DNA from: Vibrio algarum
GTDB taxonomy: Bacteria; Pseudomonadota; Gammaproteobacteria; Enterobacterales; Vibrionaceae
NCBI RefSeq assembly: GCF_028204155.1
Contig: NZ_JAQLOI010000001.1
Location: 3,162,001-3,226,000 of the forward strand
Direction of reading: 5' to 3'
DNA length: 64,000 nucleotides
This document shows, piece after piece, positions 36,205 through 46,366 of this stretch. Every line of letters starts with the position of its first letter. Within the stretch, counting starts at the first letter, position 1. The notes under the pieces are model-generated. The model ran no database searches and had not been told where the DNA came from. It worked only from the letters and a program-made list of their open reading frames with translations. A program made the position numbers and the translations under genes.

Positions 36205-38427
36205 CTAACTTAGCCTTCTCACGGAAATAACATCTTTAATCTGTTCGATTCTAGAAATAATTCGGCTGAGAATTTCAACATTCCTGACATCGATATTAAA
36301 ATCCATTATCGACATTTGACGCTTATAATCACTGCGGCTTTTCATGCTAGAAACGTTAAGTTTCTCGTTTGCCAACAGAGTAGTCACATCTTTAAGTAAG
36401 CCACTTCGTTCAAGTGCTTCAACGCGCAGAGTCAGAATAAAGTTACCAGAAAAACTCCCGCCCCAAACCGTATCAATAATGCGTTCCGATGCATGCAGTC
36501 TTAATTCAGCTAACTGCTCACAATCACTTCGATGAACAGAAATACCTCGACCTTGTGTTATATAACCCGAGATACTATCACCAGGAATCGGCTGGCAACA
36601 GCGAGCCAAATGCGACATAAGGTTATCAACCCCTTCAACTACAATAGCGTCCTTATGTGATCGGCTTTGGCCGGAAGACTTAAGTTCTGACTCTTGTAGC
36701 TTTTCGAGTGCTTGTTTATCTTCTTCTTCTGCCGTTGGCTTGTTCACCAATGCATTGATATGATTGACAACTTGATTGATTCGTAAGTCACCACTACCAA
36801 TACCAGCATAAAGCTCATCGGTGGTATTCACATTAAAACGTCTAAGTGCATATTCGTGAGCATCTTTTAATGTGGCTCCGATTTTCGCTAACTCTGCTTC
36901 TAATATCTCGCGACCGGCTTCTAAATTCTTTTCTCGGCTCTCTTTTCTAAACCAAGCGTTTATCTTAGCCCTAGCTCTACTTGAATGTACAAAGCCTAAG
37001 GAACTATTTAGCCAATCTCTAGACGGATTAGGTTCTTTTTGAGTGATGATTTCTACTTGGTCGCCCATTTCAAGTTTATGGGTAAAAGGGACAATCCTTC
37101 CTGCGACTTTTGTTCCAATACAGCGATGACCAACCTCAGAATGTATATGGTAGGCAAAGTCTAGTGGTGTCGCCCCCATTGGCAAATCAACAACATCACC
37201 TCTTGGGGTAAACGCATAAACCCTGTCATCAAATACCTGACTGCGAAGCTCATCCAACATCTCGCCAGAATCGGACATCTCTTCTTGCCAATCGAGTAAT
37301 TTACGCAGCCATGTGATCTTTTCATCGTATCCGCTACGACCTGAAGATGCGCCTTCCTTATATTTCCAGTGCGCAGCAACACCAAGTTCAGAATCTTCAT
37401 GCATCTGTTTCGTTCTGATCTGAATCTCGATTGTTTTGCCTTCTGGCCCAAGAATAACGGTATGAATAGACTGATAACCGTTTGGTTTTGGATTGGCAAC
37501 GTAATCATCAAATTCACTAGGAAGGTGCTTATATTTGGTATGAACAATACCTAATGCGGCGTAACAATCTTGGATTTCATCAGCAATAATTCGTACGGCC
37601 CTAACATCAAAAAGCTCATCAAATGCCAGACTCTTCTTCTGCATTTTTCGCCAGATACTATAGATATGTTTAGGACGCCCACTTACTTCAGCATTGATGT
37701 TAGTCGCTTTCATTTCAGACATTAAATCTGTCACAAAATCGTCTATATAACGTTCACGTACAATTCTACGTTCTGAAATTTGTTTAGCGATCTGCTTATA
37801 AATATCCGATTGTTGATAGCGAAAAGCGTAATCTTCGATTTCCCATTTCAACTGACCTATACCGAGCCTATTGGCCAGCGGTGCATATATGTTCGCACAC
37901 TCTTTTGCCGCCATTTGACGTACTTCAATCGGCTTATCTTTTACTTCACGAAGGTTACAAATACGTTCAGCAAGTTTAATAATGACACAGCGAAAATCAT
38001 CTACCATTGCCAATAACATCCGACGAACATTATCGACTTGACCCGAGGCACCAGAGCCTTCTAGCGTGACATTAAGTTGACCAATTGCAGCCATCTCTTC
38101 CACACCGTCAATAAGCTTCATTATTTCCTTGCCATAGACATCTTCTAGCTCTTCTCTTTCGAAAAATCCGCTAGAAACCACCGGAAATAATTGAGCTGCA
38201 ACCAACGTAGGTCGGTCCATTGACAGAGTGATCAATATTTCGATCATCTCTCTGCCACGCCAAAGCAACAACGATGATTGCTCCTTGCCTTCTAAGTGAG
38301 TTTCACACTGTCTATAAACTTCCAGTAATTTTGTACTGGTTTTATTATCTTGATTTAAGCTAGAGATCCATGTCTCTAGCTCAAATTCTTCATCTTTGTT
38401 TAAGTGCGCACTACGTACCGCAACCAT
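36205..38427 (-). CDS. relA: (p)ppGpp synthetase RelA
   Basis: Ribosome-associated enzyme that makes (p)ppGpp when uncharged tRNA enters the A site. 740 residues, like E. coli RelA (744). Domain order: degenerate hydrolase domain (about 30-200, lacking the intact HD motif of SpoT), synthetase domain (about 240-360, with RPKHIYSIWRKMQKK and YQSIHTVILGPEGKTIEIQIRT), TGS domain (about 405-465, DRVYAFTPRGDVVDLPMGAT), zinc-finger region LARCCQPIPGD, and a C-terminal ACT/RRM domain. Followed by mazG. Confidence 0.97.
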   Translation of the reverse strand: MVAVRSAHLNKDEEFELETWISSLNQDNKTSTKLLEVYRQCETHLEGKEQSSLLLWRGREMIEILITLSMDRPTLVAAQLFPVVSSGFFEREELEDVYGKEIMKLIDGVEEMAAIGQLNVTLEGSGASGQVDNVRRMLLAMVDDFRCVIIKLAERICNLREVKDKPIEVRQMAAKECANIYAPLANRLGIGQLKWEIEDYAFRYQQSDIYKQIAKQISERRIVRERYIDDFVTDLMSEMKATNINAEVSGRPKHIYSIWRKMQKKSLAFDELFDVRAVRIIADEIQDCYAALGIVHTKYKHLPSEFDDYVANPKPNGYQSIHTVILGPEGKTIEIQIRTKQMHEDSELGVAAHWKYKEGASSGRSGYDEKITWLRKLLDWQEEMSDSGEMLDELRSQVFDDRVYAFTPRGDVVDLPMGATPLDFAYHIHSEVGHRCIGTKVAGRIVPFTHKLEMGDQVEIITQKEPNPSRDWLNSSLGFVHSSRARAKINAWFRKESREKNLEAGREILEAELAKIGATLKDAHEYALRRFNVNTTDELYAGIGSGDLRINQVVNHINALVNKPTAEEEDKQALEKLQESELKSSGQSRSHKDAIVVEGVDNLMSHLARCCQPIPGDSISGYITQGRGISVHRSDCEQLAELRLHASERIIDTVWGGSFSGNFILTLRVEALERSGLLKDVTTLLANEKLNVSSMKSRSDYKRQMSIMDFNIDVRNVEILSRIISRIEQIKDVISVRRLS

Positions 38428-38491
38428 TTTAATTCCTAGCTTTTTCTATTTTTAAAAACTGACATTGTTGTCATATTAATTTGGTTTCAAC

Positions 38492-39826
38492 TCATTTTTG
38501 AAACAGAGCCATTGATTCTAAATGGCTTGTATGAGGAAACATATCCAACATGCCTAATCGGGTCAATTTAAAACCTTGTTCAAGTAAGCTCTGACAATCC
38601 CTGGCAAGCGTAGCAGGATTACAAGAAACGTACACTATACTCGTCGCACCAAGTTCAGAAAGTTGATCTATAACCCCGCTTGCGCCTGCTCGCGCTGGAT
38701 CTAATAATACTTTATCAAACTTAGTTTTCGCCCATATATTGTCGGATATATCTTGTTCCAGATTGGCTTGATAGAAATCGACATTGTTGATGCCGTTTTC
38801 CCTCGCATTAGCTTCTGCTTGATCCACCATTTCTTGCATGCCTTCAACGCCAACAACGGCTTTTGCTTTAGTTGCCATTGGAAGGCTAAAGTTCCCTAAA
38901 CCACAAAACAGGTCAAGCACTCTGTCTTCAGGAGAAATATCTAGCCACTCAACCGCTTGGTTCACCATCTGTTGATTCACATTGCGGTTTACTTGAATAA
39001 AGTTAGTCGGTAAAAATGGAATAACAAAGCCACCTTCACTGTAAACTGGCTTCTCTCCTTCGATAAGCGACAACGTATCTTTATCGGACAAAACGTAAAG
39101 CGTTAATGCGTTATCGATTGCAAACTTACGTAGCGCCTGAAAATCTTTATCTGGTAAGGGTTTCATGACCCTTAGCATAAGGACTGGCCGTTCATCTCCC
39201 AAAGCTAACTCTAAATGACCTAACTCTGTCGGTTTTTTAAAACTCGTTAATAATACGTACAATTCAGGTAAAAGATCATTTAATTGGGGTTCTAAGGCTG
39301 CACATTGAGATATATGAACAATCTGCTTACTCTGTTTTTTACGAAATCCAAATTCGAGTTTCGAACTGCTCTTACTCTGCCCACCTTTGGTATTGAAATA
39401 GAGACTAATACGCGCACGACGACGATATCCTTTTTCGTTACCAATAATAGGAACTGCTAATTCAAGTTCTTGACCAGAGAATTTTTTTATCAATTGACGA
39501 AGAGAATCTTGTTTGTATTCAATTTGTGCAGCATGACTTTGGTGCTGCATGTTGCAACCACCGCACTCTTTATAAACAGGGCAAAAAGCTTCTATACGTT
39601 CTGGGCTCGATTTTAATATCTTGATCAACTTTGCTCGAGAAAACTTGCTTTTGCTCTCAGTCAATTGAATGAGCACCTCTTCCTCTGGTAATACTCCATC
39701 AATAAAAACAGGTTTTTTATTTAAGAATGCGATACCAGCACCTTGATGATCGAGTCTTTCAACACGAACTTGCTGATGCTTTGTATCTAATGAGGTTTTC
39801 TTTTTCGGTTGATAAAAACGCGCCAT
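38492..39826 (-). CDS. rlmD: 23S rRNA (uracil(1939)-C5)-methyltransferase RlmD
   Basis: SAM-dependent enzyme that methylates U1939 of 23S rRNA (formerly RumA). About 444 residues: an N-terminal TRAM domain (VRVERLDHQGAGIAFLNKKPVFIDG), an iron-sulfur cluster region with CPVYKECGGCNMQHQ, the SAM site LDLFCGLGNFSLPMA near residue 300, and the catalytic nucleophile Cys in YVSCNPATLARD. A longer in-frame GTG start exists at 39853, but the ATG at 39826 (MARFYQPKKK) matches the family N terminus and is preferred. Divergent from barA. Confidence 0.95.
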   Translation of the reverse strand: MARFYQPKKKTSLDTKHQQVRVERLDHQGAGIAFLNKKPVFIDGVLPEEEVLIQLTESKSKFSRAKLIKILKSSPERIEAFCPVYKECGGCNMQHQSHAAQIEYKQDSLRQLIKKFSGQELELAVPIIGNEKGYRRRARISLYFNTKGGQSKSSSKLEFGFRKKQSKQIVHISQCAALEPQLNDLLPELYVLLTSFKKPTELGHLELALGDERPVLMLRVMKPLPDKDFQALRKFAIDNALTLYVLSDKDTLSLIEGEKPVYSEGGFVIPFLPTNFIQVNRNVNQQMVNQAVEWLDISPEDRVLDLFCGLGNFSLPMATKAKAVVGVEGMQEMVDQAEANARENGINNVDFYQANLEQDISDNIWAKTKFDKVLLDPARAGASGVIDQLSELGATSIVYVSCNPATLARDCQSLLEQGFKLTRLGMLDMFPHTSHLESMALFQK

Positions 39827-39961
39827 GTTTAGTCTCTTTTGTCCTAGTATCACTATTCTTACTTGGGAAGATTGTCGAATTGCAGTGCTTTGTTTAAGCT
39901 ATTGATATATTTTCCCATATCCAGACCGTATTGTAATTAGAGAATAAGTAATCAGATAATA

Positions 39962-42747
39962 ATGACCAGATATGGCTTGCGTGCCCGCGTAATCACTTTA
40001 ACTCTAGCCCCGACATTAATTGTCGGCTTGCTATTGAGTACATTTTTCACTTCCAATCGCTATAACGACTTGGAAACTCAATTGATCTCTTCCGGTGCGA
40101 GCATCCTAGAACCTCTTGCCATTGCAAGTGAATATGGCATGACGCAACAGAGCCATGAGGCCGTTCGTCGTATTATTAGTTACGCCCATAGAAAAAACTC
40201 GGCAATTGTTCGGAGTATTGCTGTCTTTGATGCAAACCACCAATTGTTTGTTACCTCAAATTTTCATCCAAATTTTGAAACGCTCACCTTTCCACGAGAC
40301 AAGCCTATTCCTCTTTTAACCAATATCGAGTTGGTTAACTCACATTTGATATTAAGAGCACCCATCATTGCCGAGGGGAAGTTTTCACTACAAAGTGAAA
40401 CCGCGACCGACCTAAATCAACCTCTTGGCTATATTGCCATGGAGCTCGATTTGTCGACACTTAGATTACAGCAATATCAGGAGATATTTGCCGCCCTTGT
40501 TGTTTTAATCCTTGGGCTTGGACTTTCTTCCGTATTCGCCTATCGGCTGATGCATGATGTAACAAAACCGATAACGAACATGCAAGAAACCGTTGACCGA
40601 ATTCGTAGAGGCCACTTAGACTCTCGGATTGAAGGCCATATGCATGGAGAGCTCGATTCACTAAAAAATGGTATCAACGCAATGGCTATGTCTCTATCTG
40701 AATACCACGTAGAGATGCAACACAGTATCGATCAAGCCACTTCCGATCTTAGAGAAACACTAGAACAACTTGAAATCCAAAACGTTGAATTAGACATAGC
40801 CAAGAAACGGGCGCAAGAAGCTGCACGAGTGAAGTCTGAATTCTTAGCAAATATGTCTCATGAATTAAGAACACCACTCAATGGCGTTATCGGCTTTACT
40901 CGCCAAATGCTCAAAACCACTTTAACTTCTAGCCAGACCGATTATTTACAAACCATCGAACGATCAGCAAATAACCTATTGAGCATCATCAATGACATTC
41001 TCGACTTCTCCAAGTTAGAAGCCGGCAAATTATTACTAGAAAATATTCCATTTGAATTCCAAGAAAGCTTAGAAGAAGTGGTTAGCCTGCAAGCCACTAG
41101 TGCTCATGAAAAAGGACTGGAGATAACCCTCAAAGTTGATCCTAAAATACCAGCGGGACTTATTGGCGATCCTCTTAGAATTCAACAAGTATTAACGAAC
41201 TTAATGGGTAACTCTATTAAGTTTACTGAACGCGGTAACATCGATATCAGCGTTGAACTTCGCGCTAAAAAAGAAGACAGCGTTGAGCTTCAATTTATGG
41301 TTCGAGATTCTGGCATAGGTATATCTGAAAGGCAGCAATCTCAACTTTTCCAAGCATTTAGTCAAGCTGATGCGAGCATTTCACGACGCTATGGCGGGAC
41401 AGGCTTAGGTTTAGTCATTACTCAAAAGCTTGTTGGACAGATGGGGGCGAAATTAGCCTCACCAGTCGCTTACACCAAGGCTCGACATTCTGGTTTACTT
41501 TACGTCTTGCTACAACAGATCTACCGCAACTTCATCAAGTTGAGAGTCAATATCTGCAAAATAGGCGTGTACTACTTATTGAGCCTAATATGCAAGCAGC
41601 TTCAATTGTACAGCAACAACTTGGACAAGAAGGCTTGTTAGTTACTTATCAAACCAGTGTACCAAGCGACTTCGATAGACAAGATTGCGCCTTAATCAGC
41701 CTCTCACCGAAAAAAGAGAATAGCTTTGAAGAAGTCAGTGAATGGGTGAAGAAAACGCAAACCTATGCGGATCAAGTTATCGTGGCGATACCAAGCACTG
41801 AGCTTGCTCTTGCCGAAAAAATATCAGAAATATTCGACATACAATGTATGACTAAACCACTTTCTCGAAGAAAACTACTGAGCTCTCTTGCTAAGCATCA
41901 ACAGCAGACCAATATTGTCATTGAAGAGCCTACAGCCGTTGAAATTTATGAGCATGAAAAGCTTGATCTAAAAGTGATGGCGGTAGATGACAATCCAGCA
42001 AATTTAAAATTAATTACAGCCCTGCTCTCAGAGCGCGTTGATTTCGTTGTCTCTTGCTCTAGTGGGAAAAAAGCCGTTGAAGAAGCGACAAAGCAAAAAT
42101 TTGATATTGTGCTCATGGATATCCAAATGCCTCATATGGATGGAGTGACCGCGAGTAAGAAAATAAAAGAAATCGAACTCAATCACGATACTCCAGTCAT
42201 TGCAGTAACAGCACATGCGATGAGTGGTGAGAGAGACCGTTTACTTAAAGCGGGTATGGATGACTACCTCACTAAACCAATAGAGGAGCATATTCTTCAG
42301 CAAGTATTAGTGCATTGGAACCCTAACTCAGTAGAGGCCGTTGAAAAACTTGAAATTCCTGCAGAAGTATCAATTGAACAAAGCACGAAACCAGCAAATC
42401 AGGACGTTATCGTGGATTGGCAAACCGCGTTGAAGCAAGCGGCCAACAAGGTCGATCTTGCTAAAGATATGCTGAAAATGCTTATAGATTATATTGCAGA
42501 GGTTTCAGAAGTTATTGAGCAAGTGTTAGAAGACGATGATTATCCAACCGATGAGCTTCTACACCATATCCATAAACTTCACGGTAGTTGCTCATATAGT
42601 GGTGTGCCTAAATTGAAAGCGGTGTGCGAAGAGATAGAAAAATCACTTCGCTCTGGTAGCAGTATTGAAGATATCGAACCAGAGCTGTTTGAGATACAAG
42701 ATGAGATGGATAAAGTACTCGAAACAGCAAAGCTTTATCTTGATTAA
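39962..42747 (+). pseudogene. barA: Hybrid sensor kinase BarA/VarS, interrupted by a one-base frameshift
   Basis: Membrane hybrid histidine kinase that phosphorylates UvrY/VarA and so controls the Csr sRNAs. Two overlapping frames cover it. 39962-41641 has membrane helices (about 12-32 and 174-196), a periplasmic domain, HAMP, the H box SHELRTPLNGVIGF and the ATPase motifs (NLMGNSIKF, DSGIGIS, GTGLGL), then loses register near residue 494 and adds about 65 unrelated residues. 41590-42747 has the receiver (VLMDIQMPHMDG) and Hpt (HKLHGSCSYSG) domains. The break is a G5 tract at 41443-41447. A sixth G gives MGGEISLTSRLHQGSTFWFT and a 928-residue protein, normal for BarA. As written, the phosphorelay is cut between kinase and receiver. 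Confidence 0.9.
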
Positions 42748-42782
42748 GACCTACTCTAATACATAACAAGCGGCATGAATTT

Positions 42783-42813
42783 GAAGGTGTATCATCGTAG
42801 TATATACACCTTC
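42783..42813. terminator. Hairpin between convergent barA and acpS
   Basis: GAAGGTGTAT (42783-42792) and ATACACCTTC (42804-42813) form a perfect 10-bp stem. It lies between two converging genes and is a plausible bidirectional terminator, though the T tails are short. Confidence 0.6.
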
Positions 42814-42821
42814 ATACCGTT

Positions 42822-43202
42822 TCAAGCTTCCATAACAACCGTAGCTACCGCATAGTGCCGCTCATCTGAGATAGATAGATGAACGCTTTCAATACCTCGC
42901 TTGTCCGCAATATCTTTCGCCTTGTTTTCTAACATTAGCATCGGCTTACCATTCTCATCGTTACTAACAACGAAATCTTGAAAGGTGACACCATGAGCAA
43001 TCCCAGTACCCAAAGCTTTAGAGGCAGCTTCTTTTGCAGCAAAGCGTTTGGCTAAAAAACGGCCTTTTTGCTTAAGAGTCAAATAGGTTTGATATTCAGA
43101 TTCTGCGAGAATTCTTTCAGCAAAAGCATCACCATTTCTGGATAATGCTTTTTCTAATCGCTCTATCTCGGCAATATCAGTTCCAAGCCCAAGGATAGCC
43201 AT
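42822..43202 (-). CDS. acpS: Holo-[acyl-carrier-protein] synthase
   Basis: Transfers 4'-phosphopantetheine from CoA to the serine of acyl carrier protein, activating fatty-acid synthesis. 126 residues. Motifs GLGTDIAEIERLEKAL (Asp-8 metal ligand) and LAKRFAAKEAASKALGTG near residues 47-64 are diagnostic. It lies 4 bases after pdxJ, the common pdxJ-acpS pair. Confidence 0.96.
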   Translation of the reverse strand: MAILGLGTDIAEIERLEKALSRNGDAFAERILAESEYQTYLTLKQKGRFLAKRFAAKEAASKALGTGIAHGVTFQDFVVSNDENGKPMLMLENKAKDIADKRGIESVHLSISDERHYAVATVVMEA

Positions 43203-43206
43203 CGGT

Positions 43207-43938
43207 TTATCGTCTAGCTTCTATCATTGCCATTTTCATATCGGCAACTGCTTTATCTAAACCATCAAATACGGCGCGTCCAATAATAGAGTGGCCTATA
43301 TTCAGTTCGTAAACCTCAGGAAGTGCCGCTATAGCCCCTACATTATGATACGTAAGCCCATGCCCTGCGTTGACAGTAATACCGAGATCAGCAGCGTAAC
43401 TCGCTGCGGCAGCAATTTTCTTTAACTCATCTTGCTGATCTTGCTCGGTTTCGGCATCCGCGTAGTGACCTGTATGTAGCTCGATAAAAGGCGCTTTACA
43501 TGCTTTGGCTGCATCAATTTGTTCACGGTCGGCATCGATAAATAAAGAGACCTTAATACCCGCTTCAGATAGTGTTTGAGTAGCAGCCTTAACCTTCTCT
43601 AGTTGACCTTTAACGTCTAACCCACCTTCAGTAGTGAGCTCTTCACGTTTTTCCGGAACCAAGCAAACAAATTCAGGCATAGTCTTTACCGCAATGTCTA
43701 CCATCTCGTCTGTAACCGCCATTTCCAAATTCATGCGAGTTTGGATTGTCTCACGAAGAATCCGTACATCACGGTCTAAAATATGGCGTCGATCTTCACG
43801 TAAATGGACCGTAATACCATCCGCTCCGGCTCTTTCTGCTATTTCAGCAGCGTGTACAGGATCTGGATACTTAGTTCCACGTGCGTTACGTAAAGTGGCA
43901 ATATGGTCGATATTGACCCCTAGAAAAATAGAGCTCAT
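43207..43938 (-). CDS. pdxJ: Pyridoxine 5'-phosphate synthase
   Basis: Condenses 1-deoxyxylulose 5-phosphate with aminoacetone phosphate to give pyridoxine 5'-phosphate. 243 residues, TIM barrel. Motifs: LGVNIDHIATLRNARGTKYPDP at the N terminus (in parts), DGITVHLREDRRHI, ELHTGHYADA and NAGHGLTYHNV. It lies 6 bases after recO. Confidence 0.97.
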   Translation of the reverse strand: MSSIFLGVNIDHIATLRNARGTKYPDPVHAAEIAERAGADGITVHLREDRRHILDRDVRILRETIQTRMNLEMAVTDEMVDIAVKTMPEFVCLVPEKREELTTEGGLDVKGQLEKVKAATQTLSEAGIKVSLFIDADREQIDAAKACKAPFIELHTGHYADAETEQDQQDELKKIAAAASYAADLGITVNAGHGLTYHNVGAIAALPEVYELNIGHSIIGRAVFDGLDKAVADMKMAMIEARR

Positions 43939-43944
43939 TTCTCA

Positions 43945-44664
43945 TTACTCCGTGTTTTTGGGTTTTGCTGTTCTTACAGCAAATAGTTCCCGACTTTTTA
44001 ATGGTTTGCCGCCAAGATAAGGCTTTAAGGCCATACGTGTAAAGCGTTTTGCTGCTTTTAGCTGCTCTTTAGTTAGAAATCTTCTTTCTGCAATTGCTAT
44101 TAGCTCATTCCCAAAGAAAGTGAGGTTGTCTTGGCGAATACTAGCAATAAACCCTTTTTGTTCTCTAAAGCGATAAGTCATTTCTGGTTCAACAGGCTCA
44201 CCTGTGCCTGCACAGTGCATGAAGTCGACTCCGTAGCCTAAAGCAGATAAAAGCGCTAATTCAAAACGCCGCAGTGCAGGCTCAGGGTTTTCAGCTTGAG
44301 CTAGTTCGGTCAGTGAGTGAAGGTAATCATGAAAAAGTGCGGGGTAAGGGGTGCCGCTTTCTATTACCCGGTCAAGCAGTTCATTAACATAGAATGCAGA
44401 GTAGAGGTTAATGCCGTGAAGTGGCAGCCCTAAGCTGATTGGTTCAGCTTGGCGAAGTGTCTTCATACTGCCATTTCCTGACCACTTAATAAGTAGAGGT
44501 GTAAACGGCTGTAATGCTCCTTTTAGATTTGAGCGTTTTCCTCTTGCTCCTTTAGCCATAAGGCTGATGCGTCCATATTCTTCACTAAACACATCGAGAA
44601 TTAAGCTGGATTCACTATAGGGACGCCTATGAAGTACAAAACATCTTTGCAAATTTTCTGTCAT
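43945..44664 (-). CDS. recO: DNA repair protein RecO
   Basis: Binds single-stranded DNA and RecR and loads RecA on SSB-coated gaps in the RecFOR pathway. 239 residues. The N-terminal OB fold contains CFVLHRRPYSESSLILDVFSE and RISLMAKGARGKRSNLKGALQP; the helical C-terminal part contains RRFELALLSALGYGVDF. The zinc-finger cysteines seen in some relatives are absent, as in E. coli. Part of the era-recO-pdxJ-acpS run. Confidence 0.95.
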   Translation of the reverse strand: MTENLQRCFVLHRRPYSESSLILDVFSEEYGRISLMAKGARGKRSNLKGALQPFTPLLIKWSGNGSMKTLRQAEPISLGLPLHGINLYSAFYVNELLDRVIESGTPYPALFHDYLHSLTELAQAENPEPALRRFELALLSALGYGVDFMHCAGTGEPVEPEMTYRFREQKGFIASIRQDNLTFFGNELIAIAERRFLTKEQLKAAKRFTRMALKPYLGGKPLKSRELFAVRTAKPKNTE

Positions 44665-44705
44665 TGCGCGTCCCAGATTTTAATTCTCAGAGCGATTCAA
44701 TACGA

Positions 44706-45677
44706 TCAAAGATCATCCATATAACCTAAAGAACGTAATGCTCTTTCATCATCTGCCCAGCCAGATTTCACTTTAACCCAAGTTTCGAGGTACACCTTGC
44801 GGCCAAACAACTCTTCCATGTCTAAACGAGCTTCGCGACCAATCGTTTTGATTTTGTCGCCACCTTTACCAATAACCATTTTTTTCTGGCCACTGCGTTC
44901 AACGAGGATAAGAGCATTGATATGAAAACCATCTGTATCCGGATTATAATCAAACCTTTCTATTTCAACGGTAACCGAATAAGGCAATTCGTCGCCGGTG
45001 AAACGCATGAGCTTTTCACGTACGATTTCAGATGCCATAAAACGTTGCGACCGGTCTGTTACATACTCTTCCGGGAAGTGATGCACAGCTTTAGGTAAAT
45101 GTTCACGAACATGCTTTCGCAATACATCTGTGTTTTTACCACTTTTCGCTGAAATAGGAACAACATCTACAAAATCCATCTTGGTCGACAGTTCCTGCAT
45201 GTGCAACATTACGTCATTGCGGTCCTTAACGTTGTCCACTTTGTTTACACAAAGAACAACAGGAAAATTGGCTTTCTTAAGTTTATTCAAAACCATTTCG
45301 TCATCGCTAGTCCAGTGCGTACCATCGACTAAAAACAGAACCAAATTAACATCACTTAATGAGCTATTTGCAGCACGGTTCATTAACCGATTGATCGCTC
45401 GTTTCTCTTCGATGTGCAGCCCAGGAGTATCCACATAGATAGCTTGGAAATCGCCTTCGGTCTCTACACCCATAATCCTATGACGAGTCGTTTGCGGCTT
45501 TCGCGATGTAATCGATATTTTTTGCCCAAGAATATGATTAAGCAACGTAGATTTACCTACATTAGGGCGGCCAACAATCGCGATAAAACCGCAATGCTGA
45601 TCATCTGCAGATGCGCTTTCTTTACTATCTTTGGCAAAGTATGCATCTAAATCAAATTCGTTGTTATCTTCAGCCAT
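44706..45677 (-). CDS. era: GTPase Era
   Basis: Essential GTPase that binds the 3' end of 16S rRNA and helps mature the 30S subunit. 323 residues, longer than E. coli Era (301) by an acidic N-terminal extension (MAEDNNEFDLDAYFAKDSKE). G1 is GRPNVGKSTLLNH, G3 DTPGL and G4 NKVD. The C-terminal KH domain has MVIGKGGDKIKTIGREAR. The start overlaps the rnc stop by 8 bases. The N-terminal extension is typical of vibrio-type Era as far as I recall. Confidence 0.96.
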   Translation of the reverse strand: MAEDNNEFDLDAYFAKDSKESASADDQHCGFIAIVGRPNVGKSTLLNHILGQKISITSRKPQTTRHRIMGVETEGDFQAIYVDTPGLHIEEKRAINRLMNRAANSSLSDVNLVLFLVDGTHWTSDDEMVLNKLKKANFPVVLCVNKVDNVKDRNDVMLHMQELSTKMDFVDVVPISAKSGKNTDVLRKHVREHLPKAVHHFPEEYVTDRSQRFMASEIVREKLMRFTGDELPYSVTVEIERFDYNPDTDGFHINALILVERSGQKKMVIGKGGDKIKTIGREARLDMEELFGRKVYLETWVKVKSGWADDERALRSLGYMDDL

Positions 45678-46350
45678 TGGTTACTTTCTCCAGTGCTAAT
45701 TCCGCAGCCGCTTGTTCTGCCTTGCGACGACTGGTTCCAATTCCAATAACAGGTTTTTCCACACCCGCTAAATTACATGAAACCGTAAACTCTTGGTTAT
45801 GGGCTTCACCTTTAATATTAGTCACAGTGTAGATTGGCAACGGTTTTTTTCGACCTTGCAAAAATTCTTGTAAGCGCGTTTTAGGGTCTTTCTGTGATAC
45901 TCCCGGTTCAATCGACTCTAATCGGGATTGATACCAAGAGAGAATAATACGTCTTACTACTTCAATATCACTATCAAGGTAAACTGCACCAATAATTGCT
46001 TCAACTGCGTCAGCAAGAATTGAATCTCTACGAAAACCACCACTTTTTAGCTCACCTGGACCTAATTTTAAGTAATCTCCTAGGACAAACTCTCGCCCTA
46101 ATTCAGCAAGCGTTTTTCCGCGTACTAGAGTTGCACGCATGCGACTCATATCCCCTTCATCAATTTTAGGGAAGCGGTGGTATAGGTCGTCCGCAATGAC
46201 AAAACTTAAAATTGAATCGCCCAGAAACTCAAGACGTTCGTTGTGTTTTCCGTTAGCGCTACGGTGAGTAAGCGCTAAATGAAGAAGATCAGCATCATTA
46301 AATTGATAGCCGATCTTTTTCTCTAATTTGGAAATAGGAGTAGTAACCAT
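45670..46350 (-). CDS. rnc: Ribonuclease III
   Basis: Double-strand-specific endoribonuclease that processes rRNA precursors and many mRNAs and sRNA duplexes. 226 residues, like E. coli. The catalytic signature NERLEFLGDSILSF is near residues 38-51 and DAVEAIIGAVYLDS near 114-127; a dsRNA-binding domain follows (about 155-225), ending RRKAEQAAAELAL. It lies 16 bases after lepB and overlaps era. Confidence 0.97.
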   Translation of the reverse strand: MVTTPISKLEKKIGYQFNDADLLHLALTHRSANGKHNERLEFLGDSILSFVIADDLYHRFPKIDEGDMSRMRATLVRGKTLAELGREFVLGDYLKLGPGELKSGGFRRDSILADAVEAIIGAVYLDSDIEVVRRIILSWYQSRLESIEPGVSQKDPKTRLQEFLQGRKKPLPIYTVTNIKGEAHNQEFTVSCNLAGVEKPVIGIGTSRRKAEQAAAELALEKVTNG

Positions 46351-46366
46351 GCTCTCTCTATTAATA

